64,000 nt of DNA from Stieleria neptunia (GTDB lineage: Bacteria; Planctomycetota; Planctomycetia; Pirellulales; Pirellulaceae): positions 4,092,001-4,156,000 of the forward strand of contig NZ_CP037423.1 of the NCBI RefSeq assembly GCF_007754155.1, given 5' to 3'. The notes under the pieces were generated by a model. The model saw nothing but the letters and a program-made list of their open reading frames with translations, made no database searches and was not told where the DNA came from. Both the position numbers and the translations under genes were made by a program. Shown in pieces: positions 19,101 through 27,609 of the stretch; position 1 is the stretch's first letter; each line of letters starts with the position of its first letter.

Positions 19101-19179
19101 CATCACATCGACCGGCGGAACCGTCCAGCTTCGAAACGGAGCCACGCTCAACGCCCCGATCGTCAACGTGACCCCTTAA
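16108..19179 (+). CDS. LEPR-motif planctomycete surface protein, beta-helix type
   Basis: 1023 residues from a GTG. The first 40 residues are Arg/Lys-rich and end in HESLENRNLLAA (29-40), a version of the LEPRxLLAA motif found at the N-terminus of large planctomycete secreted proteins. The rest is Gly/Asp/Thr/Asn-rich, nearly free of Cys, with recurring short strands (for example TGTISLNDTVDGG, AGNLSLASA-like, GGTIDLDGPVAG), as expected of a right-handed parallel beta helix resembling filamentous haemagglutinin/autotransporter passengers. It ends without a dockerin, PEP-CTERM or membrane anchor. Its place inside the polysaccharide locus suggests that it works at the same cell-surface layer; that link is inference. 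Confidence 0.8.
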   Translation: MFSHLHKTLKSKVASRRKHQLRARRRVLHESLENRNLLAASIFLANNGFLRVIGDSTAADQIAVSFNAAENQYTISNDAPISVVAFNGASDVDGNSGDNSATLDVDDFTVAMNRLRFELRGGNDSVEVNGFSLNGEGIQVVDGAGTDSVDINAPIGTGANPAAFAIIDAESLETGSDIFTGVLGINISAPTTLSGDTGLNSTGTISLNDTVDGGWDVSVDGTQVTVSADIGGTTPVAGFTANATSTQVAIGSLGTPVMVNATGNVSLTGVTNANVSGDLTAGGNLSLASASNRLTSAGSIVLASGGTIDLDGPVAGNGGTPNLRLTTPTGAIDANDAISNIAALEINDGAMGVGADTVTLGGAITAESIDIRATTQVNSDTVESSVGGIAIHSPQINLNQGGPGAVRVAGPTTIVLDGSVDASGRDLNIEEGTSLDVSGIITAAQLQIASTAPFATVSLQGGANTTGFSITGTAISVGGDISSSVDNGSFQGPVTVVNDVAISSADILFLDSDINSDAGNRTLELSAENQLSMLGGAEVGTGTPFGNVNLGAGGDLTLNAVTAQDTATIRGGRISATDTIMADIVELLPFVPTEDLEVYNQSSAPGTAVNAIDLSILGTVAPASELRIGNGDTGTVTFFNDNSTQTTLDLSSIPLTTATADNISVQEKINAGANDLTMRAGATLAWTGLGSVTAAGTLTIEQTDISGNLVVNGPMRDIGDAVVWSPGLDVVVDGNGGNVEFTSEVGGDTLGSLTVSDTNLLSLNHPTSASFTNGIDITAVGVNVNGGLVSRLGDVTIDGDLNQTGPTELVAGNGQSVEIDGNVNGGGERVRVRSFVRTAGLDTVTLGNITNASDVLLSQSPATTANLGGADVTGGISVRAATINTQGVFTAQDGNLHFLGNLVLAGNTALNHESATNNVFIVQGTIDGAFDLDVDSLNAQFSMTGEVGGTTALANLIIETTNAGANTFQPITVVGNFEWTAGGRIIIRADITAGTMIDITSTGGTVQLRNGATLNAPIVNVTP

Positions 19180-19210
19180 GTCGGTACCGCCGAGACTTCG
19201 CAGCGACGCT

Positions 19211-19249
19211 CGTCAGAGGGTGGAGTGGTCCACGCTCCACCGTCTGACG
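19211..19249 (+). terminator. Strong hairpin after the LEPR surface protein gene
   Basis: Thirty-two bases after the stop lies an inverted repeat: arm CGTCAGAGGGTGGAG at 19211-19225 and arm CTCCACCGTCTGACG at 19235-19249 pair over 15 positions with one mismatch and a 9-base loop. Flanking AGCGAC and GTCGCT can extend it after an internal loop. No T-run follows, so it may be a transcript-stabilising or dispersed repeat hairpin and not a classic intrinsic terminator. Confidence 0.5.
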
Positions 19250-19328
19250 CCGGTCGCTCCGTCGGATCAGCAATTCACGGCAAATCGACTGGCCGCCCGG
19301 ATTGCTATTTGAACCTTGTCCAGCTGAA

Positions 19329-20363
19329 GTGACAAAACCAGCAGAAATTGATCCATCCGTGCGTGTCGCCGTCGTGATGGGATGTCACAACGGCGGTCCA
19401 GCGGTTGCGGATACCGTGCGATCGATTCAAGGTCAGACACTGAGCAGTTGGGAGTTGGTCATCGTCGATGACGGATCCGATGACGCAACGGCGACTCTCT
19501 TGGACGAACTCGCCGAAGACGACTCTCGCATTCGCGTGATCCGCCAAGAACAAGCGGGGCTGACCAACGCTTTGATCGCAGGCTGCCGGGCGACGAATGC
19601 TGAGTATATCGCGCGCCAGGATGTTGGCGATCGCTCGTTGCCGGAGCGGTTGGAAACCCAGGCCCGTTTTTTGGATGACCACCGAGACGTAGTCGTTGTC
19701 GGCAGCGGAATCCAATGGATCGGGCCTCGCGGCGAGATGCTGGGCAACTGGGTGCGAAATCAAAACGCCGAGGAGATCACGTCCGAGCTGGCCGAAAACG
19801 GAACGGGGTTCGTGCATCCGTCGGTCATGTTTCGCCGTGAAGCCTACGAACGCGCCGGAGGCTATCGAACGCAATTTCGTTTCGCACAGGACCATGACCT
19901 GTGGTACCGAATGGCGGAAATCGGAAAACTCGATTCTTGTCAGGAGATTCTGTTTGAATATCGAATCGACATTGCGGGAATCAGCCCCGAAAACCGGAAT
20001 CGTCAACACCGACTGGGGGAAATCGCACGCAAATGCTATTTCGCTCGAAAAAAAAGCCAATCCGAACAGGCGTTGCTGGACGAGGCACAGCAGGTTAGCT
20101 GGGACGCGATACCGGCCAACAAGGATTCGCGTCGCCGCGCGATCGGTCAGGCCGCTTACTTCGTCGGCAGCCAGTTGTATGCAAAACGGGACCGCCGCTG
20201 CAAACAGTACCTTGCCATGGCACTGAGAAAGGGTGCGATGCCGGTACGCGCGATGATCAAGTATGGACTGGCAACCTTGTTGCGTTTCCCCGTCGGGCCT
20301 TCGAGAGAGGCGGAAGACATCTTGGCGACTACCGACGACGTGTCTTCGGCTGCAAGTCGCTAA
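19329..20363 (+). CDS. GT2-family glycosyltransferase
   Basis: 344 residues from the GTG at 19329; a TTG at 19302 would add nine residues. VRVAVVMGCHNGGPAVADTV opens a GT-A fold, IVDDGSDDATA is the first donor loop, and ARQDVGDRSLPERL stands where most relatives have an A-R-x-D-A-D-D motif. GFVHPSVMFRREAYERAGGY and AQDHDLWYRMAEIG complete the EpsE/WcaA-like pattern. The C-terminal hundred residues resemble helical tails on other planctomycete GT2 proteins. It restarts the polysaccharide gene run after the surface-protein gene. Confidence 0.88.
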   Translation: MTKPAEIDPSVRVAVVMGCHNGGPAVADTVRSIQGQTLSSWELVIVDDGSDDATATLLDELAEDDSRIRVIRQEQAGLTNALIAGCRATNAEYIARQDVGDRSLPERLETQARFLDDHRDVVVVGSGIQWIGPRGEMLGNWVRNQNAEEITSELAENGTGFVHPSVMFRREAYERAGGYRTQFRFAQDHDLWYRMAEIGKLDSCQEILFEYRIDIAGISPENRNRQHRLGEIARKCYFARKKSQSEQALLDEAQQVSWDAIPANKDSRRRAIGQAAYFVGSQLYAKRDRRCKQYLAMALRKGAMPVRAMIKYGLATLLRFPVGPSREAEDILATTDDVSSAASR

Positions 20364-20428
20364 CTGCCACGGCCAACCGAGAACTCCAGTCTGTGCCTCC
20401 AAACTGATTACCTTCCGCGAAAACTTTC

Positions 20429-21229
20429 ATGTCACTCAAGTCCCTGATTCAATCCTGCCTGTCACCTCTTGGCGTCGAGATCCGTCGTGTTGCCGATCCG
20501 ACGTTGCCCTTGCTGCATCAGTTCACACTCGACGGAAAGCAGCGTCGATTCTGGTTGACCAATCCGTTCACGAAATCCTGGTGGCACAAGCCTGAGATCC
20601 AGATGAATGGGGAACTCTCGGAACTCAAACGTTTGTGCACGCCTTCCAGTCGTGTCCTGGAAATCGGGGCGCATCATGGGTTGATGACGATCTTGATGGC
20701 GGATTGTGTCGGAACGGATGGACACGTCTTCGCGGTCGAGGCGAGTGCAGATAACGCCTTCGTGCTCGATGCGAATTGTTTTCAAAATCGACTCTCCAAC
20801 GTCAGTACTTGGTTCACGGCCATCGGCAGAACCGCCGGAACGGCAAGATTCGGAGGAGAATCCTTGGCGGCATCAAGTGGGATCGTTCGTGAAGTCCCCA
20901 TGGTCACAGCCGATCAGTTCTGCGATTCCAATGCGGGCGACCGAATCGACGTCCTCAAAATCGACGTCGAAGGATTCGAAATGGAAGTCCTGCAAGGAGC
21001 CGCGCACCTGCTTCAGCAACGACCCAAGCTGGCCCTGGAGCTTCACGTCGATCTGTTGGTCGACGCGGGCAGTAGCGCAAAAGAGGTCTGGGACCTGCTC
21101 GAAACCTCTGGAATGTTTCAAGACCGAAAGACGACAATGTTGACTCGTCCGAATTGGAACGACATCAGGCCCGTGAATGATTTCAATGATCTTCCGACAT
21201 CTGGGGTCGTCAATCTGTTCGTCAGTTAG
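20429..21229 (+). CDS. FkbM family methyltransferase
   Basis: 266 residues. RVLEIGAHHGLMTILMA (near residue 75) is motif I, in which GAHHG replaces the more common GANxG; VFAVEASADNAFVL ends strand 2, and VLKIDVEGFEMEVLQGA (near 175) is the FkbM signature. The N-terminal 70 residues are specific to this copy. Fourth FkbM protein in the locus; the acceptor is unknown. Confidence 0.9.
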   Translation: MSLKSLIQSCLSPLGVEIRRVADPTLPLLHQFTLDGKQRRFWLTNPFTKSWWHKPEIQMNGELSELKRLCTPSSRVLEIGAHHGLMTILMADCVGTDGHVFAVEASADNAFVLDANCFQNRLSNVSTWFTAIGRTAGTARFGGESLAASSGIVREVPMVTADQFCDSNAGDRIDVLKIDVEGFEMEVLQGAAHLLQQRPKLALELHVDLLVDAGSSAKEVWDLLETSGMFQDRKTTMLTRPNWNDIRPVNDFNDLPTSGVVNLFVS

Positions 21230-21289
21230 CAACCCGTCGCGGTTGCTGGTTGTTGGACGGGCTGATTCTTCCGAAATGATTTGCAGAAA

Positions 21290-22240
21290 GTGACCAACCG
21301 AGAACTACCGATTTCGATCGTCATCCCCACGTATCGTCGTGAGGGCGTGCTGATCGACACGATTGATTTTCTGCTCAAAATGCGTCCGTCGGCGGCCGAA
21401 ATCCTGGTCGTCGACCAATCGCCGACACATGAACCGGATACCGAACGTCGACTTACAGCGCTTCATCAGGAGCACGAGATCCGATGGGTCCGGCTAGCCG
21501 AACCCTCCATTCCCAAGGCGATGAACCACGGTTTGCGGTTGGCCAGCCAGACTTTGGTGCTGTTTCTTGACGACGACATCACGGCCAATGACGACCTCGT
21601 GCAACGCCATTTCGAGGCTCACTCGCTGCACTCCGATGCCGACGCGGTTGTCGGGCAGGTGCTGCAACCCGGGGAGATCCCTCGAGATGCCCAAGCAATG
21701 GGTGACCGCAACGGGCTGCGGGCGGATTTCGAGTTTCCTTTTTATTCAACCCACGGTCAGTGGATTTCCAACGTGATGGCGGGCAACCTCTCGGTGCACC
21801 GTGAATTTGCATTGGCGATCGGTGGTTTTGACGAGAACTTCTGCGGTTCGGCTTTTCGGTTCGAATCCGAATTTGCACGCAGAGTCGTTGCCGGGGGTGG
21901 GCGAATTTGGTTTTGTCCGGAAGCCAGTATCGATCATCTTCGTGCCGAGCGTGGGGGCACCCGAAGCTCGGGAACTCACCTGACCAGTGCGGATCCTAAA
22001 CATGGAATCGGCGATCACTATTATGCCTTTCTGCACGGTCGCGGCATGGAACCCTGGTTGTACTGCGTACGGCGCCTATTCCGTGAAGTCCGAACGAAGT
22101 TTCACTTGACCCATCCCTGGTGGATTCCGATCAAGTTTGTTGGAGAACTGCGCGCGTTTTGGTCCGGGCGAAAACTTGCCCAACACAAACGCCGAGAACT
22201 CGGTGAGACCATCCAAATGCGACCCAATCATTCGCCGTGA
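21290..22240 (+). CDS. GT2-family glycosyltransferase
   Basis: 316 residues from the GTG at 21290; a TTG at 21281 is the alternative. PISIVIPTYRREGVLIDTI starts the GT-A domain, EILVVDQSPTHEPD is the first loop, and VLFLDDDITANDDL (near residue 90) is the DxD site. GFDENFCGSAFRFESEFARR matches the catalytic ED region of family 2 enzymes such as rhamnosyltransferases. Its TGA overlaps the GTG of the next gene. Confidence 0.88.
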   Translation: MTNRELPISIVIPTYRREGVLIDTIDFLLKMRPSAAEILVVDQSPTHEPDTERRLTALHQEHEIRWVRLAEPSIPKAMNHGLRLASQTLVLFLDDDITANDDLVQRHFEAHSLHSDADAVVGQVLQPGEIPRDAQAMGDRNGLRADFEFPFYSTHGQWISNVMAGNLSVHREFALAIGGFDENFCGSAFRFESEFARRVVAGGGRIWFCPEASIDHLRAERGGTRSSGTHLTSADPKHGIGDHYYAFLHGRGMEPWLYCVRRLFREVRTKFHLTHPWWIPIKFVGELRAFWSGRKLAQHKRRELGETIQMRPNHSP

Positions 22241-23460
22241 ATCGATCCAACAAGAATCAAGTCCCGAAAGTCGCGTTTGTCACCAGTCATCCGATTCAGT
22301 ACCAGGTTCCGGTGTTCCGTCATTTGCACGCCCGAACCGACTTGGATTTTCAAGTACTCTTTGCGATGCTGCCCGATGCCGCCGCTCAGGGCGCCGGATT
22401 CGGCGTCGAATTCGAATGGGACATTCCGCTGCTCGAGGGATACGAGTACGACGTCCTGGAAAATGTCTCGACGAATCCTGGCCTGACCCATTTCCGTGGG
22501 TGCGATACGCCTGGCATCAAGGACGAATTGCGGCGTCGTGAAATTGACGTCGTGATTGTCAACGGATGGGTGGTGAAGACCTGTATTCAAACGTTGCGTG
22601 CGTGCAACCAAATGCAGATCCCCTGCATCGTTCGAGGAGAAGCCAACCGGCTCCGTCGGAGGCCATGGTGGAAACGTATGCTGCAACGGCAACTGGTTCG
22701 CCGCTACGACGCATATTTGCCTATCGGAAAGGCGAATCGCGAATTTTACCGCAGCTACGGAATTGACGAGGAGCGAATGTTTGACTCCCTGTACTGCATC
22801 GAAAACGAACGATTTGCCCGCATCTCCGAGTCCACGGAAGATGATCGCCAATCCTTTCGTCGACGGTGGAACCTGCCTGAAGATTCTGTCTGTTTCCTGT
22901 TTTGCGGAAAATTCGAAGCCAAGAAACACCCATTCGAACTCGTGGAGAGTTTTTCGAGAGCGTTTCGGTCCGGCAAGGAATCAAACAGGATGCACTTGCT
23001 GATGGTTGGGGATGGGGAACTGCGCTTGCGTTGTGAGCGGTTGGCCGCCGAACACAATCTTCCGGTGACATTTACAGGGTTTCTAAATCAATCGGAGATC
23101 GTTGCGTCCTACACGGCCGCTGACTGCCTCGTTCTGCCGTCTGACCACGGTGAGACTTGGGGCCTGGTCGTCAACGAAGCGATGGCATGCGGCCGCCCCG
23201 CGATCGTTAGCGACCAAGTCGGTTGCCGAGACGACTTGATCATCGAGGGGGAGACCGGTTTCTCATTCGCATTCGGAAACTGGGACCAACTCGCGTCACT
23301 CTTACAACGGGCGTCAGGCGACGAAGTCGATCTCAGGAAAATGGGTGCCGCGGCTTGTCGACGAATCGCCGACTATTCCCCGAAAAATGCGGCCGAGGGT
23401 ATCGCCCGAGCGGCGAGAGACATGTTTTCAAAAGCGAACCATGAACGTCGTACTGGTTGA
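22237..23460 (+). CDS. GT4-family glycosyltransferase
   Basis: 407 residues from the overlapping GTG. KVAFVTSHPIQYQVPVFRHL is typical of a GT4 subgroup whose N-terminal loop begins SHPIQYQ. The C-terminal half shows FLFCGKFEAKKHPFELVE, MVGDGELR and ETWGLVVNEAMACGRPAIVS (from about residue 306), the donor-binding E-x7-E block. Soluble, expected at the cytoplasmic membrane face. It overlaps the next coding region by 20 bases. Confidence 0.92.
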   Translation: MNRSNKNQVPKVAFVTSHPIQYQVPVFRHLHARTDLDFQVLFAMLPDAAAQGAGFGVEFEWDIPLLEGYEYDVLENVSTNPGLTHFRGCDTPGIKDELRRREIDVVIVNGWVVKTCIQTLRACNQMQIPCIVRGEANRLRRRPWWKRMLQRQLVRRYDAYLPIGKANREFYRSYGIDEERMFDSLYCIENERFARISESTEDDRQSFRRRWNLPEDSVCFLFCGKFEAKKHPFELVESFSRAFRSGKESNRMHLLMVGDGELRLRCERLAAEHNLPVTFTGFLNQSEIVASYTAADCLVLPSDHGETWGLVVNEAMACGRPAIVSDQVGCRDDLIIEGETGFSFAFGNWDQLASLLQRASGDEVDLRKMGAAACRRIADYSPKNAAEGIARAARDMFSKANHERRTG

Positions 23461-24583
23461 GACAGCCTTGCCCGGCTCAAAGGGCAGCATGCGTCGGTAC
23501 GCCGATCTTGTCGAAGCGGCGTTCTCCGACGACAACGGCGTGCAAATTCAGCGCGTTTGCGTCGCCCGCAACGTTCGGATTTTGCCGAGCAAGCTGCGTA
23601 CTTTGGCACACCATGCATCGGTCATTCGCAACGGCCGACGGTTGGCCAAGTGGCACACCGGTGATCTTTTTCATGTCATCGATGGTAGCCACGGGTATCT
23701 TGCCAAAATCCTGCGTCACCGCCAAACCGTCATGACGGTTCACGATGTCATACCGAAACTGCAATGCCTTGGACGTTTTGGCGTTCCCAAACCTGGCAGG
23801 CTCTCGCGCAGGATCATCGACTCCGCAGTCGATGGCCTCGGCTATGCGAAACACCTGATCTTTGACAGTCGGTCAACGCGTCAAGACTGCAACGATCTGG
23901 GAGTTCCCTTGCGCGGCAATGATTCCATCGTGTTTCCGCCATTGGAGCGTCAATTCAGTGTCGACGAAGCGGTCCCTCGTACCGAAATGGGCCGCCCTTC
24001 GACGGAAAGCTATTTGTTTCACATCGGCAACAACGGTTTTTACAAGAACCGAGAGGGTGTGATCAATGTATTCTCGAAAGTCGCCGCCTCCATTCCACAC
24101 CGCCTTGTCATGGCGGGGCCCCCGCCGACTGCAGCCCACCAACAGCTTGCCCGCCGATTGGGGATTGATGACCGGATCGATTTTGAATGTGACCCATCCG
24201 ATGCTCGCGTGAGAGAACTCTATCGTGGTGCAGATGCCCTTGTTTTTCCCAGCATCTACGAGGGTTTTGGTTGGCCTCCCATTGAAGCAATGGCCATGGG
24301 TTGCCCGGTGGTTTGCACCGACGGAGGTTCACTGGCCGAAGTCGTTGGGGAAGCGGCGATGGCATCAGCGGTCGGCGACGACACGACGATGGCAGCGAAT
24401 CTGCTTCAGGTGTTGTCCGACCGCAGTGTCGCGGACCGCTTGATTTCCGCTGGCCTGGGGCACGCCAAAGGATTCGGCATGATCGCGTTCAGGTCAAAGC
24501 TGGAACGAATTTACCGAAGCGTTGTCGGAGACGGAATCGGCATGGAAACTTCAGCCAGCATTCATTACGATCATCGGCCATGA
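23441..24583 (+). CDS. GT4-family glycosyltransferase (mannosyltransferase-like)
   Basis: 380 residues from the ATG at 23441, inside the end of the preceding gene. VMTVHDVIPKL and LIFDSRSTRQDCNDLG are the acceptor-side segments common in GT4 mannosyl- and rhamnosyltransferases; LFHIGNNGFYKNREGVI replaces the usual VGTLEPRKN strand, and YEGFGWPPIEAMAMGCPVVC (from about residue 273) is a textbook donor-site motif. The ATGA at its end overlaps the membrane protein gene. Confidence 0.92.
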   Translation: MNVVLVETALPGSKGSMRRYADLVEAAFSDDNGVQIQRVCVARNVRILPSKLRTLAHHASVIRNGRRLAKWHTGDLFHVIDGSHGYLAKILRHRQTVMTVHDVIPKLQCLGRFGVPKPGRLSRRIIDSAVDGLGYAKHLIFDSRSTRQDCNDLGVPLRGNDSIVFPPLERQFSVDEAVPRTEMGRPSTESYLFHIGNNGFYKNREGVINVFSKVAASIPHRLVMAGPPPTAAHQQLARRLGIDDRIDFECDPSDARVRELYRGADALVFPSIYEGFGWPPIEAMAMGCPVVCTDGGSLAEVVGEAAMASAVGDDTTMAANLLQVLSDRSVADRLISAGLGHAKGFGMIAFRSKLERIYRSVVGDGIGMETSASIHYDHRP

Positions 24584-25974
24584 TCACGTCGGCCTATTTT
24601 GGTGTCCTCGCTGTCGCGTGCCTGATTGCGTTTATCAATTGGCATCAAGCGGTTTACTGGGCCATCGCGTTGGACTTCGCACGCGACCCGGTGCGCAAAC
24701 TTGACCCGAACGAGTCCGTTCTCATTACGATCAGCGTCCTCATTTTATGGGGCTGCATTTCGATCGCGGCATGGGTCGAATCGAGGGGTTGGGTCAAGGC
24801 GACGCTCCGCGAACACCCGATGATTCACAGTGCATTGCGTTTCATGGCGATCGCATTGGTGCCCGGTTGCATCATGTCATTGGCGCTCTACGCGGACGGA
24901 TACAAGATGGTTGCGTTGGGAGTTGTATCCTACCTGGCACCGGCGGCTGGAATCATGCTTGGATACTTGATCGCGTTGCGTCCGGACCGGATCAGACGCT
25001 TTTTGCAGTTCTACTGCGTGGTCAACGGAGTCGCATTGATCGGCGTTCTTGCCGAGTATTCGCAGGCAAATTGGCCGGCAATCGGCGGGCTGAGAGGCAT
25101 GAATTGGATTCGCTACTCGGGCAACGAAACGGTCGAATTGATCGGAGGTTTTTATCGCAGCCCGGACATCATGGGCCTACACGCCGCCCAGGTGGTGATG
25201 TTCGCGTTGACACTTGCGACCTACGCCCGGCGGCGTCTCACGCCACTGTGGCTCGCATTGGCGGTTTTCGGAAGTCTTTGCTTGTTGCTGTCCGGTCGAC
25301 GCAAAATGCTTGGCATGCCACTTGTTTTCCTCGCCTCACTGGCGTTGCTGTGCCACCTCCGTGCCATTCGTCGTTTTCGACAGGCGGCCATTCCAGTTGT
25401 CGCAAGTGCCGCATTGGCAGCCGGCATCTATCTTGTCAGTACGGAAGACTACGTCAGCACTGAATACATGAATTACGCGAGCACGCTTTTCACAGAGGGT
25501 GCGGAGCGGTACACCGAAATCGTATCAGGTTCGATTGCCAGCACCATCGCGCAATCGGGGCTGGTCGGTGAAGGGATCGGATCGGCGACCCAGGGAGCCT
25601 ATCATTTTGTTGGCGAGCACAGAGACCCTTTTGCAAGAGATCTCCACAGGGGATGGCAAGAAGATGGGGTGAGCCGCGTGTTTCGCGAACTCGGGGTCTT
25701 CGGTGTCGCATTCGTGCTATTGGCCGGATGGGCGTTAACAATGGGATTGAGAGACGCCGTGACGCAAACTCCTGCGCATTGGCGCGATGCAGTCCTACAG
25801 CTTTGTCTGATCTCAATCGTCGTCGCGAATCTGGCGTCGTTCACCGTCTCGCACCAACAATACAGCGGCGATCCACCATCGGCGCTGCTGGTGTTGATCA
25901 TGTTGGGATTTGTCTTGGCGCTAAGTCCGACACGCAGCATTCGCGCTTTACGCAGACTCCCGGGATTCCAGTGA
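24580..25974 (+). CDS. O-antigen ligase/polymerase-like membrane protein
   Basis: 464 residues with about ten to twelve hydrophobic helices, starting at the ATG overlapping the previous stop. The length, the helix density and the large soluble loop between about residues 285 and 370, which contains GLVGEGIGSATQGAYHF followed by EDGVSRVFRELGVFGVAFVL, fit the Wzy/WaaL/EpsG-like superfamily, where such a periplasmic loop holds the catalytic Arg and His. It would join glycan units to one another or to a lipid acceptor in the periplasm. Ligase versus polymerase cannot be decided from sequence. Confidence 0.72.
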   Translation: MITSAYFGVLAVACLIAFINWHQAVYWAIALDFARDPVRKLDPNESVLITISVLILWGCISIAAWVESRGWVKATLREHPMIHSALRFMAIALVPGCIMSLALYADGYKMVALGVVSYLAPAAGIMLGYLIALRPDRIRRFLQFYCVVNGVALIGVLAEYSQANWPAIGGLRGMNWIRYSGNETVELIGGFYRSPDIMGLHAAQVVMFALTLATYARRRLTPLWLALAVFGSLCLLLSGRRKMLGMPLVFLASLALLCHLRAIRRFRQAAIPVVASAALAAGIYLVSTEDYVSTEYMNYASTLFTEGAERYTEIVSGSIASTIAQSGLVGEGIGSATQGAYHFVGEHRDPFARDLHRGWQEDGVSRVFRELGVFGVAFVLLAGWALTMGLRDAVTQTPAHWRDAVLQLCLISIVVANLASFTVSHQQYSGDPPSALLVLIMLGFVLALSPTRSIRALRRLPGFQ

Positions 25975-25996
25975 GAACGGATCGAGCGGACGGCCG

Positions 25997-26563
25997 ATGA
26001 ACCAAGTGAAACATGTGGATGTGATCGCTGAGAATCGGAAATCACGAAAGTGGTCGACACGAGAGTTGCTTGGCCGATTGCTGTGGTCGTTTCTGTCGCC
26101 TCTGTTTCGGTATTCCCCACGACTGCTTTGGGGATGGCGACGATTTCTGCTTCGTCTGTTCGGGGCAACGATCGGACAGCAAGTTCACATTGATCCCTCC
26201 GCAAAGATCTTCATTCCGTGGAATCTGCGAATCGGCGATTGGTCTTCGGTCGGATTCGACTGCCTGTTGTACAACCTCGGCCCGTTGGTCATCGGCGACA
26301 GGGTTACTTTGTCACAGCGATCGCATTTGTGCGGAGGCAGTCACGATTACTCCGATCCGACGATGCCGCTGATCAAGGCGTCCATCACCGTTGGGAGTGG
26401 GGCGTGGATTTGCGCCGACGCATTTGTCGGACCGGGAGTCACCGTCGGTGACGGCGCGGTAGTTGGAGCCAGGGCGTGCGTCACCAAAGACGTCTCACCG
26501 TGGAAGGTCGTCGCCGGAAATCCGGCGCGAGAAGTAGGCCAGCGTGTGATGGACAGCCAGTGA
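25997..26563 (+). CDS. WcaF-like hexapeptide-repeat acetyltransferase
   Basis: 188 residues. After an N-terminal helical region the protein carries left-handed beta-helix hexapeptide repeats: QVHIDPSAKIFIPW, LRIGDWSSVGFDC, LVIGDRVTLSQRSHLCGGSH and AWICADAFVGPGVTVGDGAVVGARA. LCGGSHDYSDP contains the likely catalytic His, as in WcaF and other colanic-acid acetyltransferases. It probably O-acetylates the glycan with acetyl-CoA in the cytoplasm. Its stop overlaps the GTG of the last glycosyltransferase gene. Confidence 0.9.
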   Translation: MNQVKHVDVIAENRKSRKWSTRELLGRLLWSFLSPLFRYSPRLLWGWRRFLLRLFGATIGQQVHIDPSAKIFIPWNLRIGDWSSVGFDCLLYNLGPLVIGDRVTLSQRSHLCGGSHDYSDPTMPLIKASITVGSGAWICADAFVGPGVTVGDGAVVGARACVTKDVSPWKVVAGNPAREVGQRVMDSQ

Positions 26564-27477
26564 GTGAAGAAACACAACAGACCGAAAACGCGAGTTCGAG
26601 AAATTCGGGGGTGGGACTACCCATTACGATTTTGATCGCCGCTCGTAATGAGGAAAAGAATCTTGCACGTTGTCTAAGCGTTGCCAATCGCGTCGAACGG
26701 GTGATTGTGGTCGACTCGGACAGTACGGATCGAACAGCCGAAATCGCGTCGCAACACGGAGCCGAGGTGGTGGCGTTTTCGCACGCAGGTGGATACCCCA
26801 AAAAGCGACAATGGGCACTCGACACACTTGAAATCCGGACGCCATGGGTTTTGTTTCTGGACGCCGATGAGTTCATTCCGAGCAAGCTCTGGGATGAAAT
26901 TCGCAGTGCAATCACCGCCGAGTTTCCCAAAGACGGGTATCTGATCCGAAAGGGGTTTCACTTCCTCGGGCGGCGGATGCGACACGGGGGTTTCTCCCAC
27001 CGTGCAGTGCTGTTGGTTCGCTACGGCAAGGCCCGGTTTGAGAGACTGATCGAAGTTCCCGGCGACACGCTTGACATGGAAGTCCACGAACGCGTCATCG
27101 TGGACGGTCCGGTCGGTGAACTGCCAACACCCTTGATTCATGAAGACTTCAAGGGACTGGAAGCGTATATCGATAAACACAATCGATACTCGACTTGGGA
27201 AAGCCACCTCAGGTATCAATTATTGACAACCGGACGCTACGGCGAAGACACCGTCGAACCACGTCTGTGGGGCAACGAGCAAGAGCGTCGCCGCTGGCTC
27301 AAAAAGTTGGCGGTGCGACTGCCGCTAGAGCCCTGGCTGTGGTTTATCTACCACTACGTCTGGCGACTTGGTTGCCTGGAAGGACGGCCAGGCCTGATTG
27401 CTTGCCAAATCCGTCGTCAGTACATCGCCAATGTGCGAGCGAAGGTTTGGGAACGGATCCAATCAAGCGGGGAGTGA
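26560..27477 (+). CDS. GT2-family glycosyltransferase, WaaE/LgtF-like
   Basis: 305 residues from a GTG overlapping the previous TGA. ITILIAARNEEKNLARCL, VIVVDSDSTDRTAEIA and WVLFLDADEFIPSKLWDEI (LDADE near residue 100) are the family motifs. The segment HERVIVDGPVGELPTPLIHE and the following DKHNRYSTWE match WaaE/LgtF-type enzymes, which add glucose or heptose to lipid-linked cores and are often initiating or early-acting. Last protein gene of the polysaccharide operon. Confidence 0.88.
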   Translation: MSEETQQTENASSRNSGVGLPITILIAARNEEKNLARCLSVANRVERVIVVDSDSTDRTAEIASQHGAEVVAFSHAGGYPKKRQWALDTLEIRTPWVLFLDADEFIPSKLWDEIRSAITAEFPKDGYLIRKGFHFLGRRMRHGGFSHRAVLLVRYGKARFERLIEVPGDTLDMEVHERVIVDGPVGELPTPLIHEDFKGLEAYIDKHNRYSTWESHLRYQLLTTGRYGEDTVEPRLWGNEQERRRWLKKLAVRLPLEPWLWFIYHYVWRLGCLEGRPGLIACQIRRQYIANVRAKVWERIQSSGE

Positions 27478-27572
27478 TGACAGAGTGTACGGACACGACA
27501 TTTCAGCAACAGGATTGGATCGATTCAATAACATGGATTCGTTTTGCGGACGAAATCTGCAACACAGCGTAG
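27477..27572 (+). CDS. Possible 31-residue peptide at the operon end
   Basis: An ATG overlapping the stop of the last glycosyltransferase opens a 31-codon frame rich in Thr, Asp and Ile, ending 38 bases before the intrinsic terminator. Nothing in it resembles a known family. The overlapping start is the same arrangement as in the rest of the operon, which is the only support; it may equally be untranslated 3' sequence. Confidence 0.2.
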   Translation: MTECTDTTFQQQDWIDSITWIRFADEICNTA

Positions 27573-27609
27573 TCGATTAGATCTCAAAATTGATGTTTGG
27601 GTGTCGCGC

